Translations under genes and position numbers: made by a program | In this document: positions 42,766 to 51,262 of the stretch, piece by piece | Layout: every line of letters begins with the position of its first letter | Position numbering within the stretch: the first letter of the stretch is position 1 | Notes under the pieces: model-generated | Databases searched by the model: none | The model's input: only the letters and a program-made list of their open reading frames with translations | Told to the model about the DNA's origin: nothing | Origin: Polycyclovorans sp964425915 | Lineage (GTDB): Bacteria; Pseudomonadota; Gammaproteobacteria; Nevskiales; Nevskiaceae | Assembly (NCBI GenBank): GCA_964425915.1 | Contig: CAYROO010000003.1 | Coordinates: 310,001 to 374,000 of the forward strand | DNA: 64,000 nucleotides | Reading direction: 5' to 3'

Positions 42766-43529
42766 ACCGCGACGACGACGGTGCGCTGTACCCGGCGCGG
42801 GTCATGCACCGCCGCCGGGTCGCCCCGTTCTATCGTTTCATCTACCGCATCTTTTACCTGCTGGTGGACATCGATCGCCTCGACGCGCTGGACCGGCGCC
42901 TGTGGGGGTTCTCGGTCGATCGCTTCAACTGGGTGTCGCTGCGGCGCCGCGACTTTGGCGACCGCAGCGGCAACCTGCGCGGCTGGGCCGAGGGCGTGTT
43001 GGCCGGTGCCGGGATCGACCTCGCCGGCGGCCGTATCCGGCTGCTGGCCCTACCACGACTGCTGGGCTACGGCTTCAACCCGATCAGCCTGTGGTATTGC
43101 GACCATGCCGACGGCACGCCGAAGGCGGTGATTGCCGAAGTCCACAACACCTTTGGAGAGCGCCACAGCTACCTGCTTGCATCCGACGGCGGCCCCTTCC
43201 CGTATGACCAGGTGCAGGACAAGGACAAGTGCTTTCACGTGTCACCGTTCTTCGATCTGGTGGGCCGCTACCACTTCCGGCTGTCGGAGCCCGGGGCGCG
43301 CCTCCGGGTGGCGATCAGCGAAACCCGCGAAGGGACGCCGATCATCGACACCACCCTGGCCGCAGAGCGGGTGCAGCTGACAACGGGCAAGCTCTTGTTA
43401 CACGTTTTGCGGATGCCCTGGATGACGGTGAAAGTCGTCGTAGGCATTCATTGGGAGGCCCTCAAGCTCTGGCTGAGGGGGGCCCGTTTCCACCGCAAGC
43501 CGGCACCCCCGCCGCACGAGATCAGCTGA
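42762..43529 (+). CDS. DUF1365 family protein
   Basis: 255 residues matching DUF1365: YPARVMHRRRVAPFYRFIYR near the start, FGYNPISLWYC-like segment (GYGFNPISLWYCD, about residue 103), EVHNTFGERHSY and FHVSPFFDL. Function unknown; nearly always encoded between an FAD oxidoreductase and a CFA-synthase-like methyltransferase, as here. ATG overlaps the upstream stop (ATGA) and the stop overlaps the next start (TGATG). Confidence 0.88.
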   Translation: MNRDDDGALYPARVMHRRRVAPFYRFIYRIFYLLVDIDRLDALDRRLWGFSVDRFNWVSLRRRDFGDRSGNLRGWAEGVLAGAGIDLAGGRIRLLALPRLLGYGFNPISLWYCDHADGTPKAVIAEVHNTFGERHSYLLASDGGPFPYDQVQDKDKCFHVSPFFDLVGRYHFRLSEPGARLRVAISETREGTPIIDTTLAAERVQLTTGKLLLHVLRMPWMTVKVVVGIHWEALKLWLRGARFHRKPAPPPHEIS

Positions 43530-44806
43530 TGAGCGACAAAGACTCAGACCGCGACGCCCCCCGTAACCCCCTGCTGCAGCGGGACGGCTTTTCGCCCGAC
43601 CTGCCGCAGGCGCTTCACCCGCAACCCGGGCTCAGTCTGGGGCTTCGTCTGCTGCGCTACATGTTGCGCGGCGTCCGCGTGGGCACCCTGGATGTGCAGT
43701 GGCCCAACGGGCGGGAAGATCGCTTTGGCGGCCAGGAGCGCCCACAACTGCATGGCGTGTTGCGCATCCGCAATGATGGTCTGATCCGGCACGTCCTGAA
43801 GAACGGCGAGGTCGGCTTCGGCGAGGCCTATCTGGCCGGCGATTGGGACTCGCCCGATCTGGCCCGCCTGTTGCAGGTGATGTATCTCAATGAGCCCTAT
43901 TACAAGGGACCGTTCGAGCGCAACCCGATCGGCCGCTTTATTGCCTGGCTGGGCCACAAGCGTCGCGCCAATACCAAGCAGGGCGCGCGCGCCAACATCG
44001 AGTACCACTACGACCTCGGCAACGAGTTCTACAAGATGTGGCTCGATGACACCATGGCCTACTCGTCGGGCATGTTCATCACACCCAACGAGACCCTCAA
44101 GGACGCCCAGCTCAACAAGTTCCGTCTGATGTTCGAGCGCCTCGACCTGCGCCCCGAACACACCCTGCTGGAAATCGGCTCCGGGTGGGGTGGTTTCGCC
44201 ATCTACGCCGCCCAGCACAGCGGTTGCAAGGTGCACTCCATCACCCTGTCCAAGGAGCAGCTGGCGGAAGCCCAGCAGCGCGCGGCGGCGGCCGGGCTAT
44301 CGGACCGCATCCAGTTCGAGTTACGCGACTACCGCGACGTCCAGGGCCAGTACGACCGCGTGGTGTCCATCGAGATGTACGAAGCCGTTGGCGAGGAATA
44401 CTGGCCCGGCTATTTCAAGGCCATCCACCAGGCCCTGAAGCCGGGCGGACGGGCGGCGATCCAGGGCATCACCATCAGTCCCGCCATCTTCGACGAGTAC
44501 CGGCGCAAGCGGGACTTCATCCAGAAGTACATCTTCCCGGGCGGCATGCTGTGCCCGCCGGGGCACTTCCAGGACCTCGCAGGGCATGCCGGCCTGACCC
44601 CGGTGGACGCACGCTTCTATGGGACGGACTACGCCGATACCCTGGCGCACTGGGACCGCAACGTGCTGGCGGTGCGGGACAAGATTCTGCAGCAGTTCGA
44701 CGAGCGCTTTCTGCGCATGTGGCGCTACTACCTGGCCTATTGCGAATGCGGGTTCCGGGTGGGCAGTATCGACCTCATGCAGATCACCCTCAAACGCAAC
44801 GCCTGA
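43529..44806 (+). CDS. Cyclopropane-fatty-acyl-phospholipid synthase family methyltransferase
   Basis: 425 residues. SAM-binding loop LEIGSGWGGFAIYAA (about residue 212), HYDLGNEFYKMWLDDTMAYSSGMF signature, MYEAVGEEYWPGYF, and C-terminal CECGFRVGSIDLMQI. Acts on unsaturated acyl chains of membrane phospholipids: either cyclopropanation (Cfa) or, in clusters like this with FAD and DUF1365 proteins, methylation toward methylated/furan fatty acids. Which reaction cannot be decided from sequence. Start at 43529 shares a base with the DUF1365 stop; longer frames run through DUF1365. Confidence 0.93.
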   Translation: MSDKDSDRDAPRNPLLQRDGFSPDLPQALHPQPGLSLGLRLLRYMLRGVRVGTLDVQWPNGREDRFGGQERPQLHGVLRIRNDGLIRHVLKNGEVGFGEAYLAGDWDSPDLARLLQVMYLNEPYYKGPFERNPIGRFIAWLGHKRRANTKQGARANIEYHYDLGNEFYKMWLDDTMAYSSGMFITPNETLKDAQLNKFRLMFERLDLRPEHTLLEIGSGWGGFAIYAAQHSGCKVHSITLSKEQLAEAQQRAAAAGLSDRIQFELRDYRDVQGQYDRVVSIEMYEAVGEEYWPGYFKAIHQALKPGGRAAIQGITISPAIFDEYRRKRDFIQKYIFPGGMLCPPGHFQDLAGHAGLTPVDARFYGTDYADTLAHWDRNVLAVRDKILQQFDERFLRMWRYYLAYCECGFRVGSIDLMQITLKRNA

Positions 44807-44810
44807 TCCC

Positions 44811-45161
44811 ATGAAGATTCGTCTGTTGGTGCTGTCGCTGGCCGCCCTGTTCGGACTGATTGGCGTGTCCACCTGGGCCACGATGCACGTCTCCATCGTG
44901 CCGGCCATCGCTACACTGGTAAACGAGCCCGGCGCCGGGTTCAACCCTTGGACCATTGCCACCCTGTTCGACGCCTACTTCGGCTTCCTCTGGTTCTACG
45001 CCTGGATCGCCTACAAAGAGACCACCTGGACCGCCCGCCTGGGCTGGCTGGTGGCGGTGCTGCTGACCGGCAATATGGCGATGGCGGTGTACATGATGCT
45101 GCAGCTACGGCGACTGCCCGCCGATGCGCGCGCCGAGGACCTGCTGCTGCGCCGACCATGA
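44811..45161 (+). CDS. Small membrane protein of the CFA-like operon (DUF1475-like)
   Basis: 116 residues with three hydrophobic segments (about 5-25, 45-65, 75-95), Trp-rich: FGFLWFYAWIAYKET resembles the DUF1475/DUF2834 small membrane proteins found in the same clusters. Function unknown. It starts 5 bases after the methyltransferase stop and overlaps the next gene by four bases. Confidence 0.72.
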   Translation: MKIRLLVLSLAALFGLIGVSTWATMHVSIVPAIATLVNEPGAGFNPWTIATLFDAYFGFLWFYAWIAYKETTWTARLGWLVAVLLTGNMAMAVYMMLQLRRLPADARAEDLLLRRP

Positions 45162-45664
45162 GCGGAACACCCCGCTGGCGCCGCTGGCTGGTCGACCCAC
45201 TCCTGGCACAGTTGCGACAGGGGGTCACCCCACAGGCCTTGGCGCTGACGCTGGCCATCGGTGGCACCCTCGGCATCATGCCCATCCTGGGCATCAGTAC
45301 CCTGCTGTGTGGCGCGCTGGCGGTCTGGCTAAAGCTCAACCAGCCGGCCATCCAACTGGTGAACTACCTGGCCTATCCGCTGCAGCTGGCGCTGATGTTC
45401 CCCTATTACCGTGCCGGCGAGTGGCTGTTTGCCGCGGAGCCGGTACCGCTGGTGTCGATCACCGAGCTGGTCGCCCGCTTCCAGGCGGACGTCGGCCAGT
45501 TCTTCCTCGATTACGGCGCGGTGGGACTGTATGGCCTGACCGTATGGGCGCTGACCGCCCCTCTGATCGGGCTGGCGCTGTACGGTATCGCCCTGCCGCT
45601 GCTACGGGGACTGGCAGCTCGCTACACTGGCACATCACCTGATGCCCGGAGCACCGCCCCATGA
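45158..45664 (+). CDS. DUF2062 membrane protein
   Basis: 168 residues. Glycine-rich membrane hairpin ALTLAIGGTLGIMPILGISTL near residue 27, typical of DUF2062, and later NQPAIQLVNYLAYPLQ; three to four membrane segments. Function unknown. ATGA overlap with the previous gene and ATGA overlap with the alcohol dehydrogenase gene that follows keep it in the operon. Confidence 0.82.
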   Translation: MSGTPRWRRWLVDPLLAQLRQGVTPQALALTLAIGGTLGIMPILGISTLLCGALAVWLKLNQPAIQLVNYLAYPLQLALMFPYYRAGEWLFAAEPVPLVSITELVARFQADVGQFFLDYGAVGLYGLTVWALTAPLIGLALYGIALPLLRGLAARYTGTSPDARSTAP

Positions 45665-46677
45665 GCACCACAGTTCACGCCCACGCCGCCTTTGAGGCGC
45701 GCGGCGCGCTGCAAGCCTTCGAATACGAACTGCCCGAGATCAGCGGCGATCAGGTCGATATCGCGGTGGAACACTGCGGCATCTGCCACTCGGATCTGTC
45801 GATGCTGGATAACGAATGGGGCGGTAGCCGCTACCCACTGGTGCCCGGCCACGAAGTGACCGGCCGCATCATTGCGGTGGGACCGGCGGTCACGCACCTG
45901 AAGCCGGGCGATGCCGTGGGGCTGGGCTGGCACGCCGGCAGCTGCCTGCACTGCGGCCAGTGCATGAGCGGTGATCACAACCTCTGCCGCCAGGCCGAGG
46001 CCACCATCGTGCGCCGCCATGGCGGCTTTGCCGATCGCGTGCGCGCCCGTGCGGCGTTTGTCTGCGCACTGCCCGCGGGCCTTGACGCCGCCAGCGCCGG
46101 ACCGCTGTTCTGTGGCGGCATCACCGTGTTCAACCCCATCGTCGAATTTGGGGTGAAGCCGACCGACCGGGTCGGGGTGGTTGGCATCGGCGGGCTCGGA
46201 CACCTGGCGCTGCAGTTCTTGCGGCACTGGGGCTGCGAGGTGACCGCCTTCACCTCCAGCGAGTCGAAGCACGCCGAGGCGCAGGCCCTCGGCGCGCATC
46301 ATGCGGTGAACTCACGCGACCCGGATGCGCTCAAGGCCCTCGCCGGGCAGTTCGACTTTCTGCTGGTGACGGTGAATGTGAGCCTCGACTGGCCGCGCTA
46401 CCTGAGCCTGCTCGGGCCCCGCGGCCGTTTGCATGTGGTGGGCGCCGTTCTGGAGCCGATGTCGGTACCGGTGTTCTCACTGATGGGCGGCCAGAAGTCG
46501 GTGTCCAGCTCGCCGGTGGGCAGCCCGCAGCGCATCCGCACCATGCTGGACTTCTGCGCCCGTCACGGCATTCGCCCTCAGGTGGAGATCTACCCGATGG
46601 CGGAGGTCAACACGGCGCTGCAACGCCTGCGTGACGGCCAGGCGCGGTATCGCATCGTGTTGTCGAACCCGGCGTAA
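45661..46677 (+). CDS. Zinc-dependent NAD(P) alcohol dehydrogenase (YahK/cinnamyl-alcohol type)
   Basis: 338 residues. Catalytic zinc ligands in HCGICHSDL and GHEVTG; structural zinc Cys cluster CLHCGQCMSGDHNLC; Rossmann motif GVVGIGGLGHLALQFL near residue 177. Interconverts aldehydes and alcohols with NADP(H), probably medium-chain or aromatic aldehydes. Last gene of the overlapping operon; its job there may be to reduce lipid-derived aldehydes, which is inference from position only. Confidence 0.92.
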   Translation: MSTTVHAHAAFEARGALQAFEYELPEISGDQVDIAVEHCGICHSDLSMLDNEWGGSRYPLVPGHEVTGRIIAVGPAVTHLKPGDAVGLGWHAGSCLHCGQCMSGDHNLCRQAEATIVRRHGGFADRVRARAAFVCALPAGLDAASAGPLFCGGITVFNPIVEFGVKPTDRVGVVGIGGLGHLALQFLRHWGCEVTAFTSSESKHAEAQALGAHHAVNSRDPDALKALAGQFDFLLVTVNVSLDWPRYLSLLGPRGRLHVVGAVLEPMSVPVFSLMGGQKSVSSSPVGSPQRIRTMLDFCARHGIRPQVEIYPMAEVNTALQRLRDGQARYRIVLSNPA

Positions 46678-46679
46678 GC

Positions 46680-47594
46680 TCAGTCTTCGAGGTCGGCCGA
46701 ACCCGGCATTCGATTGCCCTGGAAGCGCAGCAGGCGCTTGAACAGGCGATCCGGGTCGACTTCCAGATCGTCGAAGGAATTGGCGATGGGGGTGAGCATC
46801 TCCACCATGCCGGTGCGAGTGAGATCGTAGCAATCGTGGAAGCAGTCGGCATCGAAGCCCAGCCCAACCGCATGATCACGCGACTTTTTCACATGCGTGG
46901 CCTCATCGCGACGAATCTGCTTGATCAGTCGTGCGAAACCCTGGATGTTGTTGACCTTGCGCGAGCCCAGCAGCGCGCTGAGCGAAATGCAGACGCCCGA
47001 GTCCAGTCCGGTAATGCGGGCGAAGTGGGTGGCGATGTCACGGCTGGCCACCCGCATGAACAGGCGCCGGGTGCGCCGCCGGATGGAGCCGATGTCCTCC
47101 GGCTCTGGCAGATAGGTCCGTGCCGTATGAATCAACCAGGCGTGGACGCGCTCTTCGGTCTCGATCTCGCGCAGCGCCTGCTGATCGGCCACCACCTGCT
47201 CGGCGCTGACCCGATTGCACTCGTGGTGAAACAGGTTGACCGCCGATTCCTCGGCGCAGACCAGCACCGCCAGAATGCGCGCCACGGCCAGCTGGGCGTC
47301 ATCATCAACGCCGGACAGGAAGCTGGCGCGGGTGGCCTCGGTATTGGCGTAGTCGACCAGAATGGCGCGTGCACGCTCGCGCGAGGCGGGATCCCAGATC
47401 GCCTCGGCCAGCAGGGCAGCCGGCGCCTGTGCCCGCGACGCGGTGTCGGGCGCCGGATAACCGAAGCAGAACGGCGCGAAATCGGGCGTGACATCCAGTA
47501 ACGGAGGCAGCACATTGACTGCAAGCGCAGGCGCCGCCTCGGCCTGAATCGCTTGCAGCTGTTCGTCGAAGCTGGCTTCAAAATCATCGCGCAT
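46680..47594 (-). CDS. Ferritin-like diiron protein, function unknown
   Basis: 304 residues, mostly helical. Metal-ligand patterns: Glu115/Glu116 with His123/His124 (CAEESAVNLFHHE), Glu148-x-x-His151 (EERVH) and Glu231-x-x-His234 (DEATH). Two ExxH motifs on separate helices indicate a dinuclear iron site like AurF-type N-oxygenases or acyl desaturases. Start at 47594 gives MRDDFEASFDEQLQ; the longer frame adds six residues without an RBS. It is convergent with the alcohol dehydrogenase, 2 bases apart. Confidence 0.7.
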   Translation of the reverse strand: MRDDFEASFDEQLQAIQAEAAPALAVNVLPPLLDVTPDFAPFCFGYPAPDTASRAQAPAALLAEAIWDPASRERARAILVDYANTEATRASFLSGVDDDAQLAVARILAVLVCAEESAVNLFHHECNRVSAEQVVADQQALREIETEERVHAWLIHTARTYLPEPEDIGSIRRRTRRLFMRVASRDIATHFARITGLDSGVCISLSALLGSRKVNNIQGFARLIKQIRRDEATHVKKSRDHAVGLGFDADCFHDCYDLTRTGMVEMLTPIANSFDDLEVDPDRLFKRLLRFQGNRMPGSADLED

Positions 47595-47679
47595 GGGGCG
47601 AAGTGTAAGCAATTCGGTGCCCCCGGGATTGGCAGCTTAGACATCGGGGACCGGTAAATCTGCCCCCGGCGCCCGCTAC

Positions 47680-48369
47680 TCAGGCCTCAACAGCGCGGTC
47701 GACGGTCTCCACCAGGGTCATCAGCGCATGCTCCACCTGTTGCCGGAACGCCTCGAGCGCAGCCTCGTCGGCATCGCGCGGCACCCGGATCGGCTCGCCA
47801 TAGGCATACACCAGGCGGTTGAACGGCCAGGGCACGATCATCCGGTCCCAGGACTTCAACAACACCTTGCGTCGCGCTTGATAGGCCATGGGAATGATCG
47901 GCAGCCCGGTCATCCGCGCCGAGGCCACCACGCCGGGCTGCACCTTGTACAGCGGGCCGCGCGGTCCGTCCGGTGTGATCCCCAGGTCGTTGCCGGCCTT
48001 TGCCGCCTTCAGCATCTGCCGCAGCGCCTTGCTGCCACCCCGGCTCGACGACCCGCGGATGCAGGTGACGCCCAGCGACTGCATCGCTGCCGCGGCCAAG
48101 CTGCCATCTCGACTGGCGCTGGCCAGTGGCATGAAGCGCCGCTGACCGCGGCGATGCGCGAGGTAGCCGAACGGCGCCAGGATATTGCGGTTGTGCCAGG
48201 ACACCAGAATGAAGGGCTCGCCCGAGGCGAACTGGCGTTCGATGACGGCGAGATTGTGGAACTGACGGCGGCTGCTGAAGTAGATCAGCCGCATCAGCGC
48301 AGCCAACAGAAATCCGCCGAGGCGGGCCTTCAGCGGCATCGGGGCTGGCATATCAGAGACGTCGGCCAT
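47680..48369 (-). CDS. Lysophospholipid acyltransferase family protein (DUF374)
   Basis: 229 residues. N-terminal membrane-associated stretch, SWHNRNIL (an HxxxN/D-like acyltransferase motif), ASASRDGSLAA, RGSSSRGGSKALR and TPDGPRGP are the DUF374 signatures. It probably transfers an acyl chain to a glycolipid or lysolipid at the inner membrane; some members act in lipid A or Kdo-lipid pathways. Same strand and 13 bases downstream of the AraC-type regulator gene. Confidence 0.85.
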   Translation of the reverse strand: MADVSDMPAPMPLKARLGGFLLAALMRLIYFSSRRQFHNLAVIERQFASGEPFILVSWHNRNILAPFGYLAHRRGQRRFMPLASASRDGSLAAAAMQSLGVTCIRGSSSRGGSKALRQMLKAAKAGNDLGITPDGPRGPLYKVQPGVVASARMTGLPIIPMAYQARRKVLLKSWDRMIVPWPFNRLVYAYGEPIRVPRDADEAALEAFRQQVEHALMTLVETVDRAVEA

Positions 48370-48382
48370 GCGGAGTCGCGGG

Positions 48383-49291
48383 TCAAGGGGGCTCTAGGAT
48401 AGCCTCCACCCCATCGTCGCCGGCCATTCCGCGCCGGTAAGCGCCGGGACCGTAGCCCAACACTCGGGCAAAACTGCGGCGAAAGGCGGCTTCGGTGCCG
48501 TAGCCCAGCATGCCGGCCACTTGCGCCACCGACAGCCGGGGGTCGCGCAGCAGCTTGGTGGCCTGGATCATCCGCCAATGGGTGAGGTACTGAATGGGCG
48601 ACTCCCCCATCACCTCGGCGAAGCGCTCGGCGAACACGGTGCGGGAACAGCAGGCCACCTCGGCCAGCCGAGCCACCGTCCAATCATCGCCAGGCCTGGC
48701 ATGCAGGGCATCCAGCGCCCGCCGCAGGCGAGGATCCGCCAGGGCCGCAAACAAGCCGCGCTGCGCCGGGTGCTGTGCCAGATGGTGACGCAGACTCATC
48801 ACGAACAATGCATCGGCCAAGCGGTCCATGACGGCCTGACTGCCGAAGCCCGGCATGCCCGCTTCGGCGGCCAGCAAGTCGATGAGGCGACGGAAGGTAT
48901 CGCCGGCATCTGCGGAGCGCACCAGGATCAGCTCCGGCAGCCCCTCCAGCAGCCGCTGGCCCGCGGCGTTCTCGAAGCGCAGCTCGCCACAGAGCATGGT
49001 CGTCGTGTCCTCACCACGTGACCAGTCGGGAGCATGATCCAGCCGGTGCGCGCTGCCGCGGGTGAATACCGCGAAATCGCCATCCTGCATGCGTACCGGC
49101 GCCTCGCTACCGGGGTAGCGCAACTCGCAGGCGCCACGATCCAGCAGATGAAACCAGGCGGTACCTGCGGGCGCCTGTGGGTCACGGTCATGCCAAGGCC
49201 CGCAGTAGCGCATCCGATCGGTGATGCGGGCCCGCAGCTGGTAAGCCGAGAGAATGCCGTCGAACAGCATGTCTTCCGAACGATCGGACAT
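48383..49291 (-). CDS. AraC-family regulator with cupin sensor domain
   Basis: 302 residues. N-terminal AraC-type cupin (about 1-170; HLLDRGACELRYPG, QDGDFAVFTRGSAHRL) and C-terminal double helix-turn-helix (about 200-290; VARLAEVACCSRTVFAERF, LSVAQVAGMLGYGTEAAFRRSF). ATG at 49291 preferred; GTG at 49312 is possible and neither has a clear RBS. It is divergent from the DoxX gene, so it could control the DoxX-hvfABC cluster; no operator was recognised. Confidence 0.86.
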   Translation of the reverse strand: MSDRSEDMLFDGILSAYQLRARITDRMRYCGPWHDRDPQAPAGTAWFHLLDRGACELRYPGSEAPVRMQDGDFAVFTRGSAHRLDHAPDWSRGEDTTTMLCGELRFENAAGQRLLEGLPELILVRSADAGDTFRRLIDLLAAEAGMPGFGSQAVMDRLADALFVMSLRHHLAQHPAQRGLFAALADPRLRRALDALHARPGDDWTVARLAEVACCSRTVFAERFAEVMGESPIQYLTHWRMIQATKLLRDPRLSVAQVAGMLGYGTEAAFRRSFARVLGYGPGAYRRGMAGDDGVEAILEPP

Positions 49292-49369
49292 GGCAAGCGG
49301 ATGAACAGACACAAAGGCCGAGTAAATTCAAGGCTAGCATGCAAACCCTGTACTACCGGTATCTGTCCC

Positions 49370-50011
49370 ATGAATCCTGTTGCCTTCGCCACCCGCTTCA
49401 TCCACCAGGCCCTGGAGCGCAGTCGCGGCTTGGACTTCCTGGCGCCGCTGCTGATCCGACTCTACCTGGCACCGGTGTTCTGGATGGCCGGCATGAACAA
49501 ATTCAACAGCTTCGACAGCACGGTCGAGTGGTTTGGCAATCCAGACTGGGGACTGGGCCTGCCCTTCCCCGTTTTGATGGCCGCCCTGGCCACGGCCGCC
49601 GAGCTGGGCGGCGCTGTGCTGCTACTGCTGGGGCTTGGGGTGCGACTGATCGCCGTGCCCTTGATGGTCACCATGCTGGTGGCCGCCTTCGCGGTGCATT
49701 GGCCTAACGGCTGGCTGGCCATCGCCGAAGCCCAGGGCCTGTTCGCCACCGAACGCACCATGGCCGCGGCCGAACGCCTGACCGTGGCGAAAGAGATTCT
49801 CCGTGAGCACGGCAACTATGGCTGGCTCACCGAGCACGGCAGCCTGGTGATGCTGAACAACGGCATCGAATTCGCTGCAACCTATTTCATCCTGCTGCTG
49901 TCCCTGTTTTTCACCGGGGGTGGTCGTTGGTTGAGCCTGGACCACTGGATCGCACCCCGTCTTCCGGCGTGGCTGCGTCCGGATCCGGGCGCGCCCCGTA
50001 GTACCGTTTGA
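49370..50011 (+). CDS. DoxX family membrane protein of the HvfABC cluster (HvfD-like)
   Basis: 213 residues with about four membrane helices and the DoxX core LLIRLYLAPVFWMAGMNKF...; an inserted periplasmic or cytosolic segment at about 120-160. DoxX proteins commonly accompany EGKCG-type precursor, MNIO and DUF2063 genes and may supply electrons or handle the modified peptide at the membrane; role unproven. Start at 49370; long upstream frames overlap the AraC gene antisense. The precursor gene follows 41 bases later. Confidence 0.85.
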   Translation: MNPVAFATRFIHQALERSRGLDFLAPLLIRLYLAPVFWMAGMNKFNSFDSTVEWFGNPDWGLGLPFPVLMAALATAAELGGAVLLLLGLGVRLIAVPLMVTMLVAAFAVHWPNGWLAIAEAQGLFATERTMAAAERLTVAKEILREHGNYGWLTEHGSLVMLNNGIEFAATYFILLLSLFFTGGGRWLSLDHWIAPRLPAWLRPDPGAPRSTV

Positions 50012-50052
50012 TTCACACCGGCCCATCCGGGCCCCAATCTGGAGATGCAACC

Positions 50053-50364
50053 ATGAGCAAGACCCCGTCCCGTAAGCCGATCGCCCTCGCCCTCGGTGCC
50101 GCTTTCGCCCTTGGCGCCGTTGGCGCCCAAGCCTCTGTGTTCCAGACCACCGACCTGGGCAGTGGCTACATGGTCGCCGCCATGGGCGATCACAAGGCCG
50201 GCGAGCACAAGTGCGGTGAAGGCAAGTGTGGCGAAGCCAAGTGCGGCGAAGACAAGGCCGGCGAAGCCAAGTGTGGTGAAGGCAAGTGCGGCGAAGCCAA
50301 GTGCGGTGAAGACAAGGCCGGCGAAGCCAAGTGTGGTGAAGGCAAGTGCGGTGCCGATCACTGA
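50053..50364 (+). CDS. hvfA: EGKCG-repeat precursor peptide (HvfA / bufferin family)
   Basis: 103 residues. Sec signal peptide of about 34 residues ending AQA, a short spacer, and a C-terminal half made of pentapeptides of the form [H/G/A]KCGE. Eight cysteines in total, three of them in the EGKCG motif that in Haemophilus HvfA is converted to thiooxazole/oxazolone-type copper-binding groups by the MNIO enzyme. Every fourth unit is DKAGE, with Ala in place of Cys. RBS GGAGAT lies 8 bases before the ATG. Encoded directly before its likely modifying enzyme and partner. Expected to be exported and to bind copper or another soft metal. Confidence 0.87.
   Translation: MSKTPSRKPIALALGAAFALGAVGAQASVFQTTDLGSGYMVAAMGDHKAGEHKCGEGKCGEAKCGEDKAGEAKCGEGKCGEAKCGEDKAGEAKCGEGKCGADH
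50191..50350 (+). repeat. 60-bp tandem repeat coding the precursor's Cys-rich region
   Basis: About 2.7 copies of a 60-base unit (full copies at 50221-50280 and 50281-50340, differing at only two third-codon positions, plus partial copies on both sides). Each unit encodes four pentapeptides, three with Cys and one DKAGE. The near identity at synonymous sites shows recent expansion by slippage or recombination. Confidence 0.92.
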
Positions 50365-50374
50365 TTCACCTTGC

Positions 50375-51262
50375 ATGAGCACTGCGAACGCGGTGCGTGA
50401 CCTGCGGCACGTCACGCCCCATGTTCGGGGTGCCGGCCTCGGTCTGCGGCGGGCCCTGTTGGGCCCGCTCGCGGACCAGGGTCCGGGCCAGCAGGCCGGT
50501 GATATCGGCTTTCTCGAAGTGGCCCCGGAAAACTGGATGAACATCGGGGGGCGGCTTGGCCGTCAATTTCGCGCCTTCACCGAGCGCTTTCCGTTTGTCA
50601 CACACGGTCTGTCGCTGTCGATCGGCAGCCCGGCCCCGCTGGACGAAGATTTCGTCCACGCACTGAAACGCTTCCTCGACACCCACGGTATCGCCGACTA
50701 CACCGAGCACCTCACCTGGTGCTCCGACGATGCGCATCTCTACGACCTGATGCCGATTCCCTTCACCGAAGCCGCAGTCGAGTACGTGGCCGAGCGGGTA
50801 CAGCGGGTCCAGGACATCCTCGAGCGGCGCATCGCCCTGGAGAACGCCAGCTACTACGCACCACTGGCCACCGAGCTGAGCGAACTTGAGTTCATCCGGG
50901 CGGTGATCGACCGCGCCGATTGCGACCTACTGCTGGACGTCAACAATGTGGTCGTCAACAGCATCAACCACCGCTACGACCCGGTGCGCTTCATTGACGG
51001 ACTGCCGCTGGAACGCGTGCGCTACCTGCACGTCGCTGGGCACTATCACGAAGCCGAAGACCTGCGCGTGGACACCCACGGCAGCGATGTCAGCGATCCG
51101 GTGTGGGACCTGCTGAGCCTGACCTACGAACGCCTGGGACCGGTACCGACGCTACTGGAGCGGGACTTCAACATCCCGCCGCTGGCGGCACTGCGCCAGG
51201 AGCTTGGGGAGATCCATCGGCGCCAGCAGATGGCGCAACCGGCCGACGTGCTGCGCGCATGA
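50375..51262 (+). CDS. hvfB: MNIO (DUF692) multinuclear iron oxidative enzyme, HvfB-like
   Basis: 295 residues, TIM-barrel-like. Predicted iron ligands and family motifs: Glu48, His77 (THGLSLS), Glu111-His112 (EHLTW), Glu156-Asn157 (LENASYY), Asp189-x-Asn191 (LDVNNV), His199, His219, His223 and His225 (HVAGHYHE) and Asp233-x-His235. This family oxidises cysteines in partner peptides to heterocycles. ATG at 50375 is 10 bases after the precursor stop; frames extending further upstream read antiphase through the precursor repeat. Stop overlaps the hvfC start (ATGA). Confidence 0.93.
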   Translation: MSTANAVRDLRHVTPHVRGAGLGLRRALLGPLADQGPGQQAGDIGFLEVAPENWMNIGGRLGRQFRAFTERFPFVTHGLSLSIGSPAPLDEDFVHALKRFLDTHGIADYTEHLTWCSDDAHLYDLMPIPFTEAAVEYVAERVQRVQDILERRIALENASYYAPLATELSELEFIRAVIDRADCDLLLDVNNVVVNSINHRYDPVRFIDGLPLERVRYLHVAGHYHEAEDLRVDTHGSDVSDPVWDLLSLTYERLGPVPTLLERDFNIPPLAALRQELGEIHRRQQMAQPADVLRA

